A stretch of DNA of 64,000 nt, taken from positions 10,333,177 to 10,397,176 of the forward strand of contig NC_092659.1 of assembly GCF_032118995.1 (NCBI RefSeq), written 5' to 3'. This document shows positions 10,601-22,124 of this stretch, piece after piece. Made by a program: the position numbers and the translations under genes. Source of the stretch: Asterias amurensis. Its lineage: Eukaryota > Echinodermata > Asteroidea > Forcipulatida > Asteriidae. The notes beneath the pieces are model-generated. The model was not told the DNA's origin. It searched no databases and worked only from the letters and a program-made list of their open reading frames with translations. Each line of letters opens with the position of its first letter. Position 1 is the stretch's first letter.

Positions 10601-13600
10601 CCCCAGAGGTATAAATGGGTACCTGCGAGGGTAGAGGTTGATAATGTGAATTAAAAAGCCTTTGGAGCGATATAAACTGTTGCCCAGGTTGTTTACTCCC
10701 ATAGGAGCTGAGAAACATTAAAAAAGGGATGTTATTGGCTTATGACCAGGGCACTAATGTAAAGCCCATTGATACGGTTATTGTGAAATGCGCTGTATAA
10801 GAATTGTTGTTATTGTTATTGTTAAGGATACCCGCACACAGCACAGAACTTTCTCTCGGGGTACTTAGAGCGTGGGATGCAAGCTGTCAGGTAGTTGGGT
10901 GGTTCCTGCATGCTCAGTTGCTCCTCTTCAACCAATACATTGAAAGTCTTTCTGAATCGTTGCTTAAAGTGATCACCCCTCGTCTTCTTCTTCTTTTTAG
11001 CTGGCGCTGTTTATGAAACATAATAGCATCATTCATCACTAAATCCAGTCAACCAGTTACAACACTATATATTTGGTTTGCAGTAACACCATGTGTGTAT
11101 CTACTCTACTTGGTAGAGTTTGTTGTTCGAGAACTGTCTTTCTTTATTCTGCTACGCCGAGTATATTTATTGGACTTCTCATTTCTGAAAAGAACTCTCC
11201 TGCTTGTTTAACTACTACTCAGGCGGGAGGTAAAGAAAACTGGCTTGGACTACTACTTTAGCTTTTAGTATCGTAATTAACTGCACTACCGCAGAGTCAG
11301 TTCTGAATTGGTTTCAACATAGCAAGTCGATACAGACATGGTTTAACCACAAACCAATTGATACCTCACCATGCAATGCTTCAAATTCTAAATTACAACA
11401 CCTTTGGAGTTCTAGGAAATCAACAAACTGTTGGGGTGTGATTAGATAGTAAACCTAGCCGGCCCAGTCCATAATTTATAACATGTTTGCATGCATCACC
11501 AAAGCAATGTATTTGATTTCAACAATAAAATTTGACTTGTGGATGGATGAGCAAAAAAGGTGTTTTTTCCCCCCATACATCTCTTGTACATAATGCTAGA
11601 ACTTTATATTCGCCTATTATACTCATCATCACTTTGTCTAAATGATGACAAACTTCATTCATCTTTCAGACATAAAAGCAATGATTTCTTTAGCAGATTT
11701 AAAGACATTGCTTGTATGTCTGTAATGTCATCTTTGAAAGGGAAAGGCCATTTTCACTTTGTAAAAAGGAACTTCCATTGAGAAATCTTTACGTCCATTG
11801 GAAACTTTGAAAGGGCACCAAGGCAAAGACCAAGGGCACTGGAGGCCATGGCCTATGTTGCCTGCGTGTAATTCCAGGCCTGTGCGTGGCCAAACTCTTG
11901 AAACCAAGAGTTGAAACCAACGCCCCGACTCATTTAGAGATTATCAATACATGGCGTTACCGCAAACCTTTCTATATGAAACTTACTTCCTTCATTGGAG
12001 TCAAACTGTGGTAGTTTCTTGTTAGGAATCACCAGGTTAGCTTGGGGGTCCTCTTGGTAGTTATCTTGTTCTAAAGCTTCTAACTGCTTACGTAGACGCT
12101 TAGCCCGGGTATAACTGTCTAGAATACGCTTCTGGTTGGTATCTTTTATTCTACCTGCAAACAAAATACATTGGGAATGGAATAAATGTAAGCTGCATGC
12201 TAAATATATCTTTGAGTGTCATGGCCGCGTTCAGAGCATTGATTTCAAGTTCTGGTGGTCAAGTCACCGGAGGGTGGGTTCGAATCCCAATTGTGACACT
12301 TGTGTCCGTGAGCAAGATGCTTTACTATAACTGCTTCTCTTCACCCAGGGGGTATAAATGGGTACAGTGCTAGGGGAGAGGTTGATATCTATACTATTAA
12401 AAGCGTAACCTGCGCCATCTTGGATTGAAAATTAGAAGGTCCAGTGGTATGGCATCCTTGTGGAATCCAACACGGTTGTGTGTGTGGAATTCAACACGTT
12501 TGTGTGGTTTCAGACGTCGGGTTGCAAGTCTGCAAAACCCGGGTCCAAACTCGCACTTACAAGTCATGTGATTGAAGGAAGTTTGGGCGGCGACCATGCG
12601 TCAACCACTGGTCGATGTTGTTACCAGACTTCCTAGAAATCTTTCTGACAGTCGACTCATTGGACAGTGTTTCGCAAATGGTGCTCCGGATTGGTTCATT
12701 CATTGCCCCTTGCCCGCCCACCCGCCATTCGATCCGCCCTTTTTGGTCAGGTTACTTTCGTGTTGTACTAAGCTTGGTTCTCCGGATTGGTTCATCCATT
12801 GCCGCACAGGGTCGAAAGGGTCGAAGAGGCTGGGTGCCAGGACAAAACCGAAACCAATCTCACGAATTTGCATTGAATGGATGAAGTACCGTAGATTGAT
12901 GTTTCGCAGGCGACCATGTGTCAACCGCTGGTCGACGTTGTTATCAGACTTCCTAGAAATCCTTCTGACAGGTGACTCATTTGTTGAAAAGATTAAATGG
13001 AGAATATTTATAAAAAAGCACTCACTTCCAAACGGCATGAGAATTATCATGATGGACAAGGATGGGATCAAACGGAAGCTTTATAATTTGGAGACATTGA
13101 GTAGGGCCGGCTATAGGTTGGAAGGTGTCTAAGGGAACTTTACAATTAATAACATTTTGGGGTGGGGGGGGGAGGCCTTACACAAAGAGCCATTCTGGTC
13201 AGTGTATTGTGAGTGGTGTGTTGTCTGGTTTGAGACAGGCCACCTGTTGCTTAGTGAAGGAGGTCGCCGTGGGACCACTTGAGGTTGACAGTGGGTGGCG
13301 ACCTTGGACTTACAAAAATCTCCATACAGAAATTGCACTATTGATGCAAAACGTATCTTGCTGTTTTTAAACTATGTGGACACTATCTTTTGCCAGTAAA
13401 CTCAAATGAGTACATGAATACCGTTTTAGAATAATTATGGTCTGTTCATGGAGGTATAATGTTGCAGTTTCAGAGTTTAACCCATCACGGAAGTTTGTGA
13501 AACCATTCCTTACTCTATCGTGAAACTTACACACATACGTCAAAGGCTGTTTTGAAGCTGTAAAAAAAGAACTCTGCTTTGCATTTGGTCAAAGTTGTTA

Positions 13601-16600
13601 AGCAAAACGACATTAAGTTTCCTTTTGAAAGTCCATTCACAAAATTGGTTAGAGCAGTGTGTCGGTCAGGCCTCAGAATGTACATTTGGCCAAATCCATT
13701 CTGTAGCCTAATTTAGCAATTGGCCCGTCGGGTTTGTTACTGATGGAGATAATATTAACAAAAGAGACCTCGTGCGGCTGAATGGGGTACATTTTTAGGA
13801 GTTTGTCTATTGACCCAAACTGGACGTAACAAACCCTAAACATAACTTGACATGCTTTCTGAAAGTGAAATTAGTTAGAGAAAATTAAGGAGTGAGGATG
13901 AATTTATCGTTTTTATTTAGTTTGTACGTTATAGGGTTCCAGAGATATGGGATGTATGGAGGTTTGTTCCTAGAGTAGTGTGAACATGAACGCGGTCAGA
14001 AATTGTGTCGTTTGTCGTTAAAATTTCGCGAGATGCAATAAGCTCAAAGTGACAATAAAACAAAACCAGACCTGCCAAGTCTCACGCATTAGGCGTGAGA
14101 CTCACGCATTTGGGCTCTGTCTCACGCTCACACGCACATCAACCATTATTGGGGCGAGATCGGGAAAAAAAATTAATGACATTTTTTGTACAAACTTTGT
14201 ACAAACAGAGCGCAAATTTGCAGATTGCGCACGCTTTTGCTCATCCAGCAGGTTCAGCTAAAATTTGGCAGAGCGCAAAACGCTTATTGCGCACAAGTTT
14301 GTTCCGATTCTTTTAGCAAATTCGTTGAAATGTGCTCCACTAGCGAATACACAACAGGCAGAAGAAGTGAGCGATTGATTTTGGACATCATTTTTAGTCT
14401 ATTTTTTTTAAGTTTGGAAGGAAATAATCTGACACAATCGAACCTCCACATTAACCGTCAACATCTCCTGTGTACCTCAAGTGAGTTTTAATTATTCTGA
14501 GGAGGTTTTTGATGCATTTTGAAACACTTTTTTGTCCACAACTAAATTTCAGATTTTTTTATGTATTTATAAATAAAAAAGAAAAAAAAAAAAGAAGTTG
14601 GGCGGCGATTTACAAAAGGCCTTCTTAAACTGGCAATTTTTTTTCCGGGGGGAGGGGGGTTGAGCTTTGAAAAATCTCACACATAGCTGGCCTCTGGACT
14701 TCTGCCTGCAAAACACTTTTTTGACGTTCACGTTAAGTGCTCCCGTTACATGCAGCCTATTGACCAGAAAGTTTACAAGACCAATTCAGATGAGAATAAA
14801 CTAAAAAGAGGCCTACGCTCTTACCGCCCCCGCCCCCGAAAAAAACAAAAAAACAAAAAATTAGATTTGTGGCACACAGCATGTTCCCAAAACTCGCTTT
14901 ACTTATAGTGCTGTAGCAACGCTATGTATTGTGGAACGTAAAAATGTCATTTTTGACGATGTTTTTTAAAAAGGAAATGCAAGCATTATGAATGTATATT
15001 GGGTGTGTGAAGAAAGTTTTGGTAGTGTAGTACCAAAGAAACTTAAGTTATTGCTGGCTAACGGTCAGTTTCACCTATCAACGCTGATTTGAAAAACGTG
15101 TAACGTTAGGGAGGCCCAACATATTAGACCCCTATAAGGATCACGGGGGAGCCTTATAGTTTCTAGATGCATAAGGTACGTCGTCTAACCCAAAACGAGG
15201 TGGGTACAGCCACTGCAAGTAGTGGCGGACGTGCAAAATAGCTTCATTTTGGGTTAGAATTATGACGCCATGCATAAATATTGAGAGAGGCGTATAACAC
15301 CCTCACCCACATTTCGAAATATTTGTGTAAAGGATTTTTATATCCTAGCGGGGTGCCGCGCGAAGCGCGGCATCCCGCTAGTTGTGTATGAAAAGCCACA
15401 AGCGCCTTACAGGCAGCTCAGGGCTGTATACTCCCCAGGGAGCTGAGAAACATTACAAGGATGTTATTGGCCCTATGACCAGGGCACTATTGTGAAGCGC
15501 CTTGATACGGTAGATGTGATACAAGAAAAATACTTTCCCGCCCCTATCTGTCTTTCCTTTTTTCGTATAGATATTGACACCCATACATCCCCATTTAGGT
15601 GCCTACCATTAGTCCCTATCGGTTGAAATCAGCTTCTTTGAAATGCAGGACAGTTCTTTTCAGAACTGAGAAGTCTCCCGAACATCCTATAAATCTACTC
15701 CGTGGTAGCAGAACAAAGAAAGACACTTCTCTTAGAACAAACTCTACCTGGCAAGAAGATACACACACGGTTTTGCGGCAAACCAAACATTTATTGATAC
15801 CTCACCATGCAATGCCTCATATAGTATGTTGCTAACAAATACTTGATATAAGTGTTTTTAAAGGTCGATTAACTGGTAAAACAGGGAGGGACCATAAAGT
15901 GAATGAGTTCAGCATCCTCTCAACCGAGACATCCTGTTAGCTTCGATGCCGACAGTGGCTAATCCTACCAAACTGGCATCGTACTGACAAAAGGTTCGAT
16001 CACACAGGCCCCGATAACCAGAACCAACATGAGAACCATAAAAATGCACACCCGCTATTGGTTGAATGAACGTGGGCAATTCAACCCAAAAAATGTGTTC
16101 CCTTTGCGTTGTGATCGTTATCGTTTTCGTTATCGCTGCAGTGTGACTTGTCCTTCAATCTGCTCATCTCTGGACCCAGTTAAGTGGATAGTTTGATGTC
16201 AACTATCTCAATTGTTTTTAATATTGATTGATTCTTACCAAGCAAAGATCTTAATTTTTACAAAGTAAAGGAAACTCAATACAAGATTCACAAATGTGCC
16301 TTATGCACATTGTGTAATACATGTAAATTTATGTTTTATTATCTCTTACACATGTACACTTCAAACTGACAAATTTATATAGATAATAATACAGCAAGTT
16401 CTAACTTCCCTTTCACTATACAGCATGTACAGTTCAGATTTTCTAAAATGATAAAGCTGCCCTTGTTTTTGTAAGCCAGTTGCAAGGGAAGCAAATTTCT
16501 GTTCCTTGTTTATACTTTCTGGTTGTAAAACATTGATTTCCTGTCTCTTTACACTTATAAGATTGATCTTTAAATTGCTTTTCCTTCCTCCTGAGGTTTC

Positions 16601-17498
16601 ACTATTTAATACACACACATGTAGTTTATAATGTAAACAAACATTTGCAGCAATGTTGACACAAGCTCTTTGAAGATAAATCAAATAAATTGGGACAAAA
16701 GTGTGATTGTCACATAACCACGGGATGTTGCTCCAAACAATAAAAAATACATAGGCCCATTCGGTTTATTCAATTCAATTCAATTCAAAAAACGTGCGAT
16801 GAGTCAGAAAAACAACAGTGAGTAGTCCTACCAAGCAGAAAATTGCATTTTTTGACAATGTTTTTTAATTTCACTCAATGAAAAGGAAATGCAAGCATTA
16901 TAATAATCTCATAATGAATGTGCGAAATAAAAAGTCCCTAGATAAAAATTGTGTGGTTTTATTTGCCAAGCAAAGAGTCTCCTCTCCCTTGACCAAAACT
17001 TAGAAACACGTATGGCTCCACTGGTTATTTGCACTTGTAATGCAAAAAGTTTGGTATTTTAGGCATTTCTACAAGGTACAAAAATATATAATAATTTTGA
17101 GGCCATATAAAAATATTTGCCCACCAAAAAAGTTTCATCAAACACTATTTCAATTCACAATTCATGATGATCAAATCGTGTGACTGAATATTTTGCTGAG
17201 CATTCTGGAAAAAAATACAGAGGCTTAAAGAAGCCTTATATTATTTTCTAATATTTTTTTATTTTTTTAACCCTCATATCAATATTATTATTAGTATTAA
17301 AAATTTAAACATCAGCTTGTTGGTTCAATTATCACTGTTTATTTATACGCTTGATTATAAATATTAAGAAAGAAAAAAAAAAAAAAATAAATAAATAAAA
17401 ATCAGATTTGAAAGCCAGTAATTATTCACACTTTTTATTATTTGTTAATTTTTTAAAATTTTTTGCAAGTTACCATGGTAACTTTTAACAAACAAATA

Positions 17499-17531
<33 letters not shown>

Positions 17532-20500
17532 TGGTTTATTAAAAACATTCAAATTATTTGCCATAGGCAAAATTAGGTTTGACATTAAAGGGTGGCTGCA
17601 GTTTTTTTTTTTTTATTCATTCAAACGATTAAACATGACTTTTTAAACCTGAATTTGTTTATTTTTTGTTTAATTAAATGCGCAAGTATTTTAAAAATGT
17701 TTTCAAGAAATTAAACGTTTCCATAAATGTGACGTTATGTCGGTAACCCGAGCCGTCGGGCCCCCTGGCTGTGTGCATATAGAGACGTGTGCACTGTGTG
17801 GCCTGGTACCTAGGCGCGTGTAGTTAGGGACCAGAGTCTTTTTGCCGACAATATGTTTGAATTCCCAACGTGATGTCGATGGTAGGGGCGGTAACAATCC
17901 ACAAAAGGTTCGTTACGCAAGTCAGATATGTCGGGAAGAAACAAAACACATTTTATTGATGTTCAATACATATCCTGGTGTCATGTGTTTTCAGTAGGAT
18001 AACAGGAAAATTGTTCACAATCAAAACTAAATATTTTTTTTCAAATTATCTATCCAATTTTTTAACAGTAACACTTACACTTCATGGTGTGTTGAAATTT
18101 TTAAAGTTTTGGTTTTACGTTGCGAGAGACAGTCCGCCATTAACAGTGCTTATGCATGCACGACATTGGAGCAATGTCATATGTTTTCACACCTTTCATT
18201 GGTTGGTATTTTATTGAATATTCAGAAGCTAGTATGGCTGCAAAATAAATCAAAAATATTATTCAATTACTACTTAACAAATTTAATTACATTTTTGTCC
18301 TAAGGCATTTTGGCTACTATATTAGAATCCAGAGATATCATAAGGCATGAAAGTAAAACACCCCACCCCCCTTGAAACACACACACTTCATAACAATCCT
18401 TTTCCCCCCATTTCAGACCAGTAATGTTTGGTTTCAGGAGATAAGAAACCAATCTATGATATTTTCTCTTTAATGTAGACTTAATATAGGAACAGCTTAT
18501 CGGAATTGTTTACAGTATGCAGTAAATCAAAAAGAAAAAAAAATTGTTGTCATTTTTACTTAAAATATTTTAATATTTTCCCCCATATTGGCACACCATA
18601 GAATCCCAAATAGTAACCACCTCACGTGATCCATCTAGTGACTAAAGCAGAATGAAACTCAATCTAGCAGATAGTAATTTTGTTTTGAACTTTCGAGGTT
18701 GGATGATGTTTCTTTGACTCATTTGAATGCTGGCATAATAATGCACTAGTGATTAGTACCAAAAATCAATCATTTTATAAATGTTTGAGCATAACCAACG
18801 ACAGGAAACTTTTTTCTCAGCATGATTAAGTCTGATGAAAATACAGACTGTGGGTAAACTGCATAGCTTCTCTCTCACCGGTGCAGCTTGCACAATCTCT
18901 CGGTAAACGGGAATCAAAGTTGGGGAACGAAAACATATGAGGGTCGATAACGTAGAGTCAAAAGGCCCATTCACACGAGCCCTGCAAACGAGGGTCCCGT
19001 GCGATTTCATAACATCGATGTTATGAAATTGCAAATCCACGTCGTGTGAATGCTATGTATGTTACGAAATTACCTGGGTCCCGTGTTGTTCATAACACAG
19101 ATCGAGACCTCCTCCAAAAAATTGCATCGATGTTATAATCATGGGGAACCATCGTCTGAACCGAATGCCTGCGATCGTAACGAGGGACCGCTGCGTTGAC
19201 ACGTGTAGAACTATGGAGGAAGAAATGGGCGAACTATAGCATGCATATACATGTACATGTACATACACGTGATGTTATATCTGCTCAACGCTGGACAACG
19301 ATCGTTTGGCTGGTGGGTTTTGTGGCCGGATGCTAGACCAGTCCAAACCTTGAAGCAAAAACATCGTTCAATCGGGAGCAGAATACGTCTTTTGGCAAAG
19401 CTTTTCTATGTTTTAATTCACCATTTGTTATGTCTCATCAATAATTCCATATCTACAAAACATTTTCATTCAACAATGTAGCGTTTTTAACGTCAAAAAC
19501 TCTATTTGAATCGTGGAATTTCGTGTTTTTCTATGACTCGAACATGACTCGACGTTGCTGGATCACTGCATTTCGAGACAAGCTCAAACCTTGAAGCAAA
19601 AAAAAACATCGTTCATTCGGAAGCAGAATTCGTCATTTGGTTAAGCTTTTCGATGTTTTAATTCATTATTTGGTATGTGTCATCAATAACTTCATATCTA
19701 TAAAGCATTTCCATTCAACAATGTAGCATTTTTAACGTCCAAAAAGCTATTTGAATCGTGTTTTTCTTTTTTTAGCTTCGAAAACGTAACCCCCTTCCCG
19801 CCGGCCGCCGGGATGAGAGTTACGTTATCGCAAATGTTTGTAAAATATTCTACATTTTATGTGACTTAAAATGAAATTGATTTCAATGAAATTGTATTAT
19901 TTTATTCCTTTTAACTGTAATCGCTTGTAGACTATAGTCCATGCAGTCAAGCCTACCCAAACGAGGGACGTATGTTTACATGTGTGTGTGTGTGTGTCGT
20001 GTGAATGCTCGCTAAAAAATCGCACGCGGTACAGGTGACAGACGGCTGGCGCCCTTAACCAGGGACCCTCGTTTGCAGCGCTCGTGTGAATGGGCCTCTA
20101 CACAGAGTCTCAAAGAACACTTGTGTAGTCACTGCAGATGTTTCTTCCATGTATGGCTTCACCAGGAAACCATACTTTCTCGTTTGCCGTGAAAACAGGA
20201 AAAACTCAAAACAAATGGGGCCAGTTGAAGTCATCGAAGATCGGTGTGTGGTGTGAACATTTCAATGTCCATCAAGTTTTAATATATGTTTTTTATATAC
20301 GATTTTTTTTTGTGTACCGCATGCGCGATTCACCGTGCGTGCAGGTCCTATGTGACCGTCCGCACATTATACAGCAGCCATAGTGAGTGCGTGCAGTCTG
20401 CTCCGTGGCCGTATTTCTATAATAATACGTAGGCAGACCCAAATCTTACAACCCATTTGGTCACTAAAAAGTCGCATAGTTAAATAAAAATAGCAGCAAT

Positions 20501-21550
20501 AGCTTTTGTAAAACCACTAGGCGTTCAACATGTTCAAGTTTCAATGTACGTATGTGTGTAAAATCGTGTCTAAATTTGTTTTGATGTGCCATGTTCCCAG
20601 ACGTAATGAACGGGGGCCCGACTACAAATTTTCTTTTCAAATATCGCGCCTTGAATTACGTCACGAACAGCGCCCTCTCGGGTCGGGGCCTACTCGTAAA
20701 TTTGTAAATACAATCAAAACTAATATTTATAAACCTTAGTTATCTTTTTATTCACATTCCTCTCGTAAAAACACATATTTTAGTGACAAAAGCTTTATTT
20801 AAAAAAAATACCACTTCCAGGTGACTTTAAGGAGACCCAATATTATTATTAGACCCCTAAGTTTCTAGAAGTATCGATGACGATAGCCCTTGGCCACACA
20901 AGTGGCTGGGGCTAGATTGGCAGTTGTTGCGCCTGCCTGCCTGCTGCTGCGGTACTACTCCTAGCTAGGTACTAGAACTATTTCGGTTTCGTCCGGCTAT
21001 CGTCTCCCGTAACCTCATAGACGAACATCTCTCACGCGTTTAACGACCCATGGTTCAAAGAATTATGGAATCAGAAATCTCTCTTTTTTTTTTTTTAATC
21101 TCGCCAAAATTAGGCTCTATGTATGTGTCCTTTATTAATATATAGGAGTACTGGCTACTGCTGCGGCAGGTCTGCGGCAGATTGTGTGGGGCAATATTCC
21201 ACGGCCACGCACGAGTGAACGAACCAAAGCAGAATAAGCTGTGGATTTGGTGGATAACTTTCCGCATGGCGCCACCACTTTTTCTCTAATTTTTACAAAA
21301 AGGGATATATCAATCAGGTAAATTAGAATTAGATACTCTATTAATTATTATTTTATTTCGAATGAAAAAGTGGTGGCGCCATACGGAAACTTTTCCGATT
21401 TGGTTGACCTATCACAGCAAGACAGGTTCCTCCTGAGTAGGCCCAGAGTTCTATTTGCTCACGGGGTTGTATTGTTTGGTTACATTACAAATAAGTATAA
21501 AAGTTGTGTTTACCTGATTCACGTTTCGTCTGCTCCTGCACAACAGCCAT
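7666..21550 (-). CDS. ZNHIT1: Zinc finger HIT domain-containing protein 1
   Basis: Five coding exons (21514-21550, 11987-12154, 10832-11006, 9166-9246, 7666-7687) total 483 bases: 160 codons plus TAG. Every junction is GT-AG and every split codon closes. Known role: nuclear subunit of the SRCAP/SWR1 complex that deposits histone H2A.Z. Seen: a basic N-terminal helix (LRKQLEALEQDNYQEDP) close to the vertebrate sequence; a lysine run KKKKKTRGDHF; PPNYLTAC; then the HIT zinc finger CAVCG-FPSTYTCVSCGARYC with the downstream cysteine/histidine pairs KCLGTHQ and CLKWTV at the extreme end. All zinc-binding Cys/His of the family are present. Human ZNHIT1 is 154 residues, so length agrees. Exon 1 encodes only 12 codons and is supported by phase, Kozak context and the CpG-rich upstream flank. 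Confidence 0.95.
8031..8256 (+). mobile_element. SINE 3' half
   Basis: CCACCCAGGGGTAAATGGGTACC, then the tail GGCGCTATATAAAAACTGG followed by TTATTATT. It lies in ZNHIT1 intron 4 in antisense orientation. Confidence 0.8.
9166..9246 (-). CDS. ZNHIT1: ZNHIT1 exon 4 (zinc finger)
   Basis: Encodes FPSTYTCVSCGARYC and KCLGTHQDT, the central part of the HIT finger. Acceptor ACATTCAG, donor GTAACA. Confidence 0.95.
9302..9445 (+). mobile_element. MITE fragment (GGTTTGCGGTAACACCATG)
   Basis: Shares GCATGGTGAGGTATCAAT and GGTTTGCGGTAACACCATG with 11068-11385 and the reversed copy at 15640-15830. Only one end is visible here. Confidence 0.6.
9485..9806 (-). mobile_element. Small TIR element (TGCCAAGTC ends)
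   Basis: Begins GATGCCAAGTCCAGAGGCCA and ends near GTGAGACTTGGTAGGTCTG. The same two ends, in the other order, bound the copy nested in the Helitron (about 14069-14706). Confidence 0.6.
10165..10360 (+). mobile_element. MITE fragment (GGTTCATACTTC end)
   Basis: CGGTTCATACTTCTTGTG resembles both termini of the complete element at 34001-34180. The right end is not clear. Confidence 0.45.
10515..10830 (+). mobile_element. Nearly full-length SINE
   Basis: B box GTGGGTTCGAATCCC, body CTTGAGCAAGATACTTTAC, GAGAAACATT, GACCAGGGCACT and a TTGTTATTG tail. The tail ends within a few bases of the ZNHIT1 exon 3 donor (10831). Confidence 0.85.
10832..11006 (-). CDS. ZNHIT1: ZNHIT1 exon 3
   Basis: 57 full codons plus split codons at both ends: lysine run, RGDHFKQRFRKTF, PPNYLTACIP and KFCAVC, the first zinc-binding pair. 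Acceptor AAACAG, donor GTATCC. Confidence 0.95.
11068..11385 (+). mobile_element. MITE (GGTTTGCAGTAACACCATG)
   Basis: Left end TTTGGTTTGCAGTAACACCA; right end ACAAACCAATTGATACCTCA followed by CCATGCAATGC. The reversed copy at 15640-15830 has the same end. Confidence 0.65.
11987..12154 (-). CDS. ZNHIT1: ZNHIT1 exon 2
   Basis: 55 codons with split codons at both ends, from RIKDTNQKRILD to LPQFDSNEG. Acceptor TTTGCAG, donor GTAAGT. The conserved stretch RKQLEALEQDNYQEDP identifies the gene by itself. Confidence 0.95.
12215..12387 (+). mobile_element. SINE, left part, interrupted by Helitron
   Basis: GTCATGGCCGCGTTCAGAGC (A-box-like) and GGTTCGAATCCC (B box), then the body to GAGGTTGATA, where the Helitron begins. 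The SINE resumes at 15382. Confidence 0.85.
12388..15381 (+). mobile_element. Non-autonomous Helitron
   Basis: 5' end TCTATACTATTAAAAGC, 3' end CTAG at 15378-15381, with a GC-rich hairpin just before it (GGGGTGCCGCGC...GCGCGGCATCCC). It sits between A and T with no target duplication: joining the outer bases restores SINE sequence (TTGATA then TTGTGTATG). These are the defining Helitron traits. No Rep/helicase coding sequence is visible. It includes a 60-bp direct repeat (about 12590 and 12905, GTCAACC..CTGGTCGA) and a nested element near 14069-14706. Confidence 0.85.
14069..14706 (+). mobile_element. Small TIR element nested in the Helitron
   Basis: Begins CAGACCTGCCAAGTCTCACG and ends near AGCTGGCCTCTGGACTTCTG, the two ends seen at 9485-9806. 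An internal TTGTACAAACTTTGTACAAA repeat is present. Confidence 0.55.
15382..15520 (+). mobile_element. SINE, right part
   Basis: Continues the SINE broken at 12387: CTGTATACTCCCCAGGGAGC, GAGAAACATTACAAGG, GACCAGGGCACT, AGCGCCTTGATACGG. Confidence 0.85.
15640..15830 (-). mobile_element. MITE (GGTTTGC...AACACC family)
   Basis: Reversed relative to 9302 and 11068: AACAAACTCTACCTGGCAAG, then GCGGCAAACCAAACATTTAT and TGATACCTCACCATGCAATG. Confidence 0.65.
16925..17480. repeat. Segmental duplication, copy 1
   Basis: Closely matches 22125-22735 (for example AAATTGTGTGGTTTTATT, GGTATTTTAGGCATTTCTAC, AAGTTACCATGGTAA), with scattered substitutions and indels. It is non-coding and ends at an ATT microsatellite (17498-17529). 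Confidence 0.8.
18962..20097. mobile_element. 1.1-kb TIR DNA transposon, no transposase seen
   Basis: Ends AGGCCCATTCACACGAGCCC and the inverse of AGCGCTCGTGTGAATGGGCCT. The TIR extends about 40 bases with GCAAACGAGGGTCCC. Inside is a direct repeat of about 160 bp (from about 19336 and 19576, AAACCTTGAAGCAAAAA) and a short TG run. No open frame long enough for a transposase; superfamily not assigned. Confidence 0.8.
20099..20290. repeat. Duplicated block, copy 1
   Basis: Nearly identical to 22757-22945 (GCAGATGTTTCTTCCATG, CTTTCTCGTTTGCCGTGA). It begins immediately right of the 1.1-kb TIR transposon. Confidence 0.85.
21255..21397. mobile_element. Small MITE (AAAGTGGTGGCGCCAT ends)
   Basis: ACTTTCCGCATGGCGCCACC on the left and GGTGGCGCCATACGGAAACT on the right form an inverted repeat around an AT-rich centre. 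Confidence 0.7.
21514..21550 (-). CDS. ZNHIT1: ZNHIT1 exon 1 (start codon)
   Basis: ATG in context CCAAGATGGC (A at -3, G at +4), then AVVQEQTKRES and one base of a split glycine. Donor GTAAAC. The leftover base fits exon 2 exactly. The residues are poorly conserved in the family, so support is positional: correct phase, correct length, promoter-like flank. Confidence 0.75.
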
Positions 21551-21780
21551 CTTGGATTAAACATTGACACAGATTTGAACTAGTGAGGGCGCTAGACATA
21601 ACAGTTATTACTGGGTTTTTTTTTATACATGCACGGTATGTTTTTGTTTTTTTAGCAGCAGCAGGACGCACGACACTTGTACGGCGCGCGGCGCGAACGT
21701 GCAGTTTGTAGACAGACTATTAGTGGCGGAACAACACCGATGCAGCCGTGATGTGTGAACGATAGGCGCGGGAAATCCGA
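21551..21780 (-). promoter_or_regulatory. Probable ZNHIT1 promoter/5' UTR
   Basis: CpG-dense stretch in AT-rich surroundings (ACGGCGCGCGGCGCGAACGTG at about 21679). The start codon itself lies in AAGATGGC, a YY1-type motif often found at TATA-less housekeeping promoters. No TATA box in position. Inferred from composition and location only. Confidence 0.35.
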
Positions 21781-21944
21781 TAACGTTTTACTGTCCTTTA
21801 CTCTCATTAGGTTCATACACAAAAGTGATTAGTGGTGTTAAGTTAGACTGGTACAGCTATCTGCTCCATTCTGGTTGGGTAAGTTTAAGCATTTTGTTTT
21901 TAATAAATAAAGTTCAATAATCCACGTTGATGAGTAGTTGCGAA

Positions 21945-22005
21945 CGTAACCCTCCTCCCGACGGCCGCACAGGCCTGGCAGCCGTCGGGAGGAGGGTTAT
22001 TTCTC
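21945..22005. repeat. Perfect GC-rich foldback
   Basis: TAACCCTCCTCCCGACGGC and its exact complement GCCGTCGGGAGGAGGGTTA separated by about 17 bases. A diverged relative is at about 19785-19825. Confidence 0.8.
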
Positions 22006-22124
22006 ATGAGTCATATAATTGTAATAAAGGCCTATCCCTTATTATTACATATAATTGTATCGTAGGAGGTCCTGTTTTCGAGGTGTCCCTAATATCGTGG
22101 CAAATCTTTTACCTCTCTGTGCGT

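Larger units (their letters stand above)
12155..21513 (-). other. ZNHIT1 intron 1 (9.4 kb)
   Basis: Filled with mobile DNA: a SINE split by a Helitron, MITEs, a 1.1-kb TIR transposon, and one half of a segmental duplication. No additional exon recognised on either strand. Confidence 0.75.

Noticed and set aside
12572..13132. 186-codon open frame inside the Helitron
   Set aside because: No recognisable domain, overlapping open frames on both strands, and it spans an internal direct repeat. Length is explained by GC-rich repeat sequence.
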